From: Acidobacteriaceae bacterium | GTDB taxonomy: Bacteria > Acidobacteriota > Terriglobia > Terriglobales > Acidobacteriaceae | Length of the DNA stretch: 11,935 nucleotides | Direction of reading: 5' to 3' | Assembly (NCBI GenBank): GCA_030039895.1 | Contig: JASHUR010000103.1 | Location: 1-11,935, forward strand | Part shown: piece after piece, positions 7,639 through 11,935 of the stretch | How positions within the stretch are numbered: the stretch's first letter is position 1 | How the letters are laid out: the number at the start of each line of letters is the position of its first letter | The notes under the pieces: generated by a model | Database searches by the model: none | Told to the model about the DNA's origin: nothing | What the model saw: only the letters and a program-made list of their open reading frames with translations | Made by a program: the position numbers and the translations under genes

Positions 7639-8571
7639 ATGTCTACGCAACTCGAAAGCGCTCTTACCCAGAAGATTGAAGCCGCCGCCCGCGCGGCAAA
7701 TATGGTCATCCTCACTGCCGAGTCCGGCTCGGACTTCAACGGCCATCCAACCGCCCGCTTCCGCCTCGGATTGGACCAGGATACAGCCCACGACCGCTCC
7801 CTCATCCTTGAGCTGAGCGAGGCCTTCGACTTCCACAAGCCCGAGCTGCTTCCTGAAATGACCTCGCACCTCCGCGAAGAGGCCCGCCGCCTCAGGAATC
7901 CGCGCCCGGACGTCTATGTAACTTTGGCCGGTTTGCCCATTCGTTTCAGCGGCTTCCAGTGGCCATTCCACCGCTCCACTTCCGGCGCTGACACCTACAT
8001 CGTGCATGGCACCGTGCACCTTGAAGACGGCCAGAACTCACCCCTGCATGCGCTCGTCTCCGCCAGCATGACCGTTACCTTCGCGGAGATCGTCCCCGCA
8101 CCCGAGCAGCCCTACGCCGAAACCTTCATCTACAACGCCGTGCGCAAGACGCTCGATCAGGGCCAGCTTGAGATGCTCAAGAGCGGCAACCGTCAGCCTG
8201 TCCCCGTCACCACCCGCTACTATTCACGCTGGCAAAAGAAGTTCTTTTTTACCGACACGGACAATCAGTCCCGCCAGGACTACCTCGCGCTCAAGGTCTA
8301 CTGGCTCTCCGGAGCGCTCGGGGGCAACCAGCCCGTCTGGATAGCCGACCCCCGCGACGCCCAGTACCTTAACACCACTCCCGAAGAGCTGATGCAAATG
8401 GCCGGAGATCTCTCCCGTCAGGGCCTCTTCCGGCTAGACGGAGACGGAGCCGCGGCCACGTCCGCCCTGCTCGACCGCGCCGCGTTGTACCAGGACAAGC
8501 TCGCCAGGGCCCTCGCCATTACCAAGCCCGCCTTCAATGAGGAAATGCGCCACGGCCACACCAATATGTAG
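7639..8571 (+). CDS. Soluble protein of unknown function (310 aa)
   Basis: I do not recognise this protein. The ATG follows GGAAAAGG by four bases. It has 310 residues, no signal peptide and no membrane helix, so it is probably cytoplasmic. An N-terminal helix rich in Ala and Glu (about 4-20) is followed by a mixed alpha/beta region with FRLGLDQDTAHDRSLILEL (41-59), a His- and aromatic-containing stretch around GFQWPFHRS (105-113), a strand-rich TYIVHGTVHLEDG (119-131) and an unusual aromatic/basic segment RYYSRWQKKFFFTD (193-206). The C-terminal third (about 245-300) is helical. Codon use matches the GC-rich neighbours, so it looks native. It is transcribed towards purF with only 12 bases between the two stops and no terminator between them. 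Divergence from the envelope cluster suggests its own promoter. I see no catalytic motif that would support a function. Confidence 0.75.
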   Translation: MSTQLESALTQKIEAAARAANMVILTAESGSDFNGHPTARFRLGLDQDTAHDRSLILELSEAFDFHKPELLPEMTSHLREEARRLRNPRPDVYVTLAGLPIRFSGFQWPFHRSTSGADTYIVHGTVHLEDGQNSPLHALVSASMTVTFAEIVPAPEQPYAETFIYNAVRKTLDQGQLEMLKSGNRQPVPVTTRYYSRWQKKFFFTDTDNQSRQDYLALKVYWLSGALGGNQPVWIADPRDAQYLNTTPEELMQMAGDLSRQGLFRLDGDGAAATSALLDRAALYQDKLARALAITKPAFNEEMRHGHTNM

Positions 8572-8583
8572 GGCGGTCAGTCC

Positions 8584-10116
8584 TCAGCGAACTGCGGCTG
8601 GCAGTATCTCCTCCACGTCAACCCACTGCGTCGGATAACTCCCCGTATAGCAGGCCGTGCAAAACGTGTTGCCCTCGCCGCCATCGCAGGCCTTCTGCAG
8701 CCCATCCAGGGACAGATACGCCAGCGAATCCGCCTCAATAAACTTCTGAATCTCAGCAATTGAGTTGTTCGCTGCGATCAGCTCCTGTTTGCGCGGCGTG
8801 TCCACGCCGTAATAACAGGGAGAAATAGTTGGCGGGCAGCTGATGCGCAGGTGGACTTCCTTGGCTCCCGCCGAGCGCACCATGCGCACAATCTTGCGGC
8901 TCGTCGTTCCGCGAATAATCGAATCATCGATCAGGATGATCCGCTTGCCTTCAAGCAAATTCCGCACCGGATTCAGCTTCAGCTTCACGCCGAAATCGCG
9001 CACCCGCTGCTCTGGCTCAATAAAGGTGCGGCCCACATAATGGTTGCGAATCAGCCCGAACCGGAAGGGAATTCCGCTCTCCGCCGCATAGCCAATTGCC
9101 GCCGTCACGCCCGAGTCCGGCACCGGAACCACCAGGTCCGCCTCTACATGCGATTCGCGCGCCAGTTGCCGCCCCATCTGCTCGCGGCTCTCCTGCACCC
9201 AGCGGTTGAAGATCTTGCTGTCCGGCCGCGCAAAGTAGACGTGCTCAAAGATGCAGCTGGCCTGCTCAACACCGTTCGAGAACCGCCGGCTGGTCACGCC
9301 GTCGCGCGTCACCATCACCAGTTCGCCCGGCTCCACGTCGCGCTCAAACTTGGCGCGCAGCAGGTCGAAGGCGCAGCTCTCGGAGGCAAACACAATCGTG
9401 TCCGGCCCATCTGGATTCTCAATCCGCCCCATCGAAAGCGGCCGGAACCCGCGTGGGTCACGCGCCGCAAACACGCGGTCCCGCGTCATCATCACAATCG
9501 AGAACGCCCCCTCCACCTGGCTCAGCGAATCGGCAATTGCGTCCACCAGAGTGTTCGCCCGCGAGTGCGCAATCAGCTGCACAATGATCTCCGAGTCGCT
9601 CGTCGTCTGGAAGAACGCCCCGTCGCGCTCCAGCCGGGCCCGCACATTGCCCAGGTTCACCAGGTTGCCGTTGTGCGCAATCGCAATCAGGCCCTTGGTG
9701 GACTCCACCCGGATGGGCTGCGCGTTCAGCAGTGCCGAGTCGCCCGTCGTCGAGTAGCGCGTATGGCCGATCGCCATATCGCCCTTCAGCTTGTCCAGCA
9801 CGTCGTCGGTAAAAATCTCCGAGACCAGCCCCATGCCCTTGATGTTCGAAAGATTTTTCCCATCGGCAACAGCAATCCCCGCCGACTCCTGCCCGCGATG
9901 CTGCAGCGCGTATATCCCCAGATAAACCTGCCGCGCCGCATCCGGATGCCCATGCACCGCAACCACGCCGCACTCCTCGCGCAGCTTCGGATCGTCCTGC
10001 TCCCCACGGATGTCATCCTGAGCGAGCCCGTGGGGCGAAGCGAAGGGCCTGCGGTTCATATCCTCGCCGAGGTACTTCTCCTCGCCCGCAATGCCCTCAA
10101 TCAGCAGCCGCTTCAC
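8584..10116 (-). CDS. purF: Amidophosphoribosyltransferase PurF (iron-sulfur type)
   Basis: First step of de novo purine synthesis: transfers glutamine amide nitrogen to PRPP, giving phosphoribosylamine. From the GTG used here it has 510 residues. The N-terminal nucleophile glutaminase starts at Cys49 in REECGVVAVHGH, so 48 residues would be removed as propeptide, far more than the 11 of Bacillus subtilis PurF. Other glutaminase landmarks are YALQHRGQESAGIA and HTRYSTTG. The PRPP loop is IILIDDSIIRGTT (393-405). Cys288, Cys434, Cys486 and Cys489 match the 4Fe-4S ligands of the B. subtilis class, suggesting an oxygen-sensitive enzyme. Start choice: GTG at 10114-10116 overlaps the purL stop by four bases and is preceded by GAGGTG at 5 bases. 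An ATG at 10057-10059 would leave 29 residues before the Cys but has a poorly spaced site. Part of the propeptide is encoded by a dispersed-repeat-like palindrome. Confidence 0.93.
   Translation of the reverse strand: MKRLLIEGIAGEEKYLGEDMNRRPFASPHGLAQDDIRGEQDDPKLREECGVVAVHGHPDAARQVYLGIYALQHRGQESAGIAVADGKNLSNIKGMGLVSEIFTDDVLDKLKGDMAIGHTRYSTTGDSALLNAQPIRVESTKGLIAIAHNGNLVNLGNVRARLERDGAFFQTTSDSEIIVQLIAHSRANTLVDAIADSLSQVEGAFSIVMMTRDRVFAARDPRGFRPLSMGRIENPDGPDTIVFASESCAFDLLRAKFERDVEPGELVMVTRDGVTSRRFSNGVEQASCIFEHVYFARPDSKIFNRWVQESREQMGRQLARESHVEADLVVPVPDSGVTAAIGYAAESGIPFRFGLIRNHYVGRTFIEPEQRVRDFGVKLKLNPVRNLLEGKRIILIDDSIIRGTTSRKIVRMVRSAGAKEVHLRISCPPTISPCYYGVDTPRKQELIAANNSIAEIQKFIEADSLAYLSLDGLQKACDGGEGNTFCTACYTGSYPTQWVDVEEILPAAVR
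10000..10055. repeat. Palindromic dispersed-repeat-like element inside purF
   Basis: CCCCACGG (10002-10009) and CCGTGGGG (10028-10035) form a perfect 8-bp inverted repeat around an 18-base loop containing gtcatcctgagcga. It is followed by gcgaagcgaagggcct (10035-10050). The wording gtcatcctgagcga...gcgaagcgaagggcct is, from memory, that of short non-coding repeats scattered in acidobacterial and some other genomes. Here it lies in frame in the 5' part of purF, encoding roughly RPFASPHGLAQDDIRGE. Boundaries are approximate and no second copy occurs in this window. Confidence 0.55.
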
Positions 10117-11935
10117 GCCAGCACCTCGTTCGCCGTCTGGTCGTGAAGCGTGGATTCGAGGGACGAGGACCACGATTGCTTCAATTCATCGACACTCACA
10201 TTGATCACTGTCTCTTCAAAGACATCAATGCGGAGATGGTTGGTGCCAGTTTGACCGATCTGATTTATCCAGATGCCATAAGGCACGGCAAGCTGTCTCA
10301 ACAATTCAAGGTTTTCAAGAGTGCAAGTGGCAAGCACTTCATTCGAACGAGCCTCATGAAATATGCTGTACACCCCCAAGCCGGGAAACGCTGCGATCTT
10401 TACAGTGGCTCCAATTTTGCGCACAAACGACGCCTCAGCTAAGGTCACACTCAACCCCCCATCAGATACATCGGAGGCAGAGCTGAGAACTTTCATTTCG
10501 GCAAGATCAGCAACGAACTGGTGAAGCAGTGCTTGCGTTTCCAGATTTAAAGGAGGAGGAGTTCCCCACAGACAGTTGAGAATCGCGCTTGCAAATTCCG
10601 AGGAGCCAAATTCTCTCAATGCACGCTCGGAAGCGATATTAATCAGTTCCTGCGCGTCCTGGCCGGATTTGACATCAGGAAGCCCAACGGCTGAGGGGCC
10701 AGCAGTCAGTAATACAATCGCATCGCCCTCCCGCTGAAATCCCGCCGGCACCGCCTTCGTCACATCATCCAGAATCCCAACCACACCAAGCACAGGCGTC
10801 GGATAAATCCCCTCGCCCTTGGTTTCGTTGTATAACGACACATTCCCGCCCGTAATCGGAGTGCCCAGCGCCGTACACGCCTCAGCAATGCCGTCAATCG
10901 CTGCCGAAAGCTGCGCCATGATCTCCGGTTTTTCCGGATTCCCGAAGTTCAGGCAATTCGTCGCTGCCACCGGAGTCGCCCCCGTGCATGCCACCTTGCG
11001 CGCCGCCTCGGCCACCGCATGCATCGCGCCCAGCTTGGGGTCGAGATAGCACCACCGGCTGTTCCCGGCCAGCGCCATCGCCAGCCCGCGCTCGTGGCCC
11101 GGAGTCCCGGTGCCCTTAATCCGCATCACGCCTGCTTCGCCGCCCGGCCCCTGCACCGTGTTCGTCTGCACCATGGTGTCGTACTGCTCATACACCCAGC
11201 GCTTTGAGCAGATATTCGACGATGCCAGCAGCTTCTTCAAATCTGCCGTGTAGTCGCGCGGCTTCTTCAGCTCTTCCAGCACCTCCGCCGGAGGATCCAG
11301 CGGGACCTTGATTTGTTCAGGCCGCTTCCATGTCCCCACCGGCCTGTGATACACCGGCGCATCATCCGTCAATGACTGGTTCGGAATGTCCGCGACCAAC
11401 TCGCCATGCTGAAAGATCCGCATCCGGGGCTCGCCAATCACCGTACCCACAATGCTCGCGTCCAGCCCCCACTTGGCGAAGACGTCCAGCACTTCCTGTT
11501 CGCGGCCATTTTCAGCCACCAGCAGCATGCGCTCCTGGCTTTCGCTCAGCATGATCTCGTAGGCAGACATACCTGTCTCGCGCTGCGGAACCTTATCTAA
11601 CTCAACTTCCAGCCCCACGCCGCCGCGTCCGCCCATCTCGCAGGTCGAGCAGGTCAGGCCCGCCGCGCCCATGTCCTGAATGCCGAGCACCGCGCCCGTC
11701 TGCATCGCTTCCAGGCAGGCTTCGAGCAGCAGCTTTTCCATAAATGGATCGCCCACCTGCACGTTGGGCCGCTTCTGCTCCGATCCTTCCTTGAACTCCT
11801 CGCTGGCCATCGTCGCGCCGTGAATGCCGTCTCGCCCCGTCTTGGCCCCGACATAAATCACCGGATTGCCGACGCCCGACGCCTTCGCGTAGAAAATCTC
11901 GTCACGCTTCACAAGGCCCAGCGCAAACGCATTCA
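10113..11935 (-). CDS. purL: Phosphoribosylformylglycinamidine synthase PurL (N-terminus outside window)
   Basis: Fourth step of de novo purine synthesis: converts FGAR, glutamine-derived ammonia and ATP to FGAM. About 606 residues are visible; the frame runs off the right edge, and about 150-170 N-terminal residues are missing relative to the usual small-type PurL (about 740 residues), which works with PurQ and PurS. Clear family segments: NPVIYVGAKTGRDGIHG, the ATP/Mg segment IQDMGAAGLTCST, LSESQERMLLV, the second-half core KVACTGATPVAATNCLNFG, TPITGGNVSLYNE, and SDVSDGGLSVTLAE near the C-terminus. The small size implies separate PurQ and PurS elsewhere. The stop overlaps the purF GTG start by four bases, so the two are probably translationally coupled. 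The last part of the gene (about 10130-10690) has clearly lower GC than the rest but keeps the frame and motifs. Confidence 0.95.
   Translation of the reverse strand, partial: NAFALGLVKRDEIFYAKASGVGNPVIYVGAKTGRDGIHGATMASEEFKEGSEQKRPNVQVGDPFMEKLLLEACLEAMQTGAVLGIQDMGAAGLTCSTCEMGGRGGVGLEVELDKVPQRETGMSAYEIMLSESQERMLLVAENGREQEVLDVFAKWGLDASIVGTVIGEPRMRIFQHGELVADIPNQSLTDDAPVYHRPVGTWKRPEQIKVPLDPPAEVLEELKKPRDYTADLKKLLASSNICSKRWVYEQYDTMVQTNTVQGPGGEAGVMRIKGTGTPGHERGLAMALAGNSRWCYLDPKLGAMHAVAEAARKVACTGATPVAATNCLNFGNPEKPEIMAQLSAAIDGIAEACTALGTPITGGNVSLYNETKGEGIYPTPVLGVVGILDDVTKAVPAGFQREGDAIVLLTAGPSAVGLPDVKSGQDAQELINIASERALREFGSSEFASAILNCLWGTPPPLNLETQALLHQFVADLAEMKVLSSASDVSDGGLSVTLAEASFVRKIGATVKIAAFPGLGVYSIFHEARSNEVLATCTLENLELLRQLAVPYGIWINQIGQTGTNHLRIDVFEETVINVSVDELKQSWSSSLESTLHDQTANEVLA

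Noticed and set aside
10002..10035. Inverted repeat considered as a terminator between purL and purF
   Set aside because: No T-tract follows on either strand and it lies inside the purF frame; a dispersed-repeat origin fits better.
8851..10146. A 431-codon open frame on the plus strand opposite purF
   Set aside because: It is antisense to an unmistakable purF frame. GC-rich codon bias keeps the opposite frame open, and the translation (Arg-, His- and Pro-rich) resembles no family.
10113..10700. purL 3' end as a pseudogene because of its different composition
   Set aside because: The frame is intact to a stop that overlaps purF, and the conserved SDVSDGGL region is present.

Overview
The window looks like chromosome of an acidobacterium, probably class Terriglobia (Acidobacteriaceae-like). 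The reasons are a GC-rich but uneven base composition, a TadG-like pilus protein of the type common in that group, a membrane-anchored PIN-TRAM protein, secreted GH39 glycosidase, and a 'gtcatcctgagcga'-type palindromic dispersed repeat that I recall from acidobacterial genomes. This placement rests on family resemblance and memory, not on a search.

Layout. 1-421 (+): C-terminal end of a TadG-like/vWA pilus-assembly protein, followed by a good hairpin terminator (about 447-488). 551-4108 (all -): a transcription unit reading leftwards, with a candidate promoter at 4168-4197, encoding a membrane PIN-TRAM protein, an acyl-lipid/acyl-CoA desaturase and a secreted GH39 beta-xylosidase-like enzyme. 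4189-7474 (-): a three-gene cluster, a 92-residue membrane protein, a NoeA-like SAM methyltransferase with a kinase-like loop in its N-terminal half, and a membrane-anchored sulfatase/alkaline-phosphatase superfamily enzyme. The first two overlap by four bases. 7484-7638: divergent intergenic region. 7639-8571 (+): a conserved-looking soluble protein of unknown function. 8584-11935 (-): the purine genes purL (5' end outside the window) and purF, overlapping by four bases, so likely translationally coupled.

The purL-purF pair catalyses de novo purine steps 4 and 1. The methyltransferase cluster probably modifies a cell-envelope polymer or lipid, but its substrate cannot be read from the sequence. 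The most unusual observations are: a palindromic dispersed repeat apparently inserted in frame into the propeptide-coding part of purF; a roughly 550-bp low-GC patch at the 3' end of purL suggesting gene mosaicism; and the uncharacterised membrane protein/methyltransferase/sulfatase-fold cluster. No RNA genes, CRISPR array, insertion sequence or phage genes were seen.
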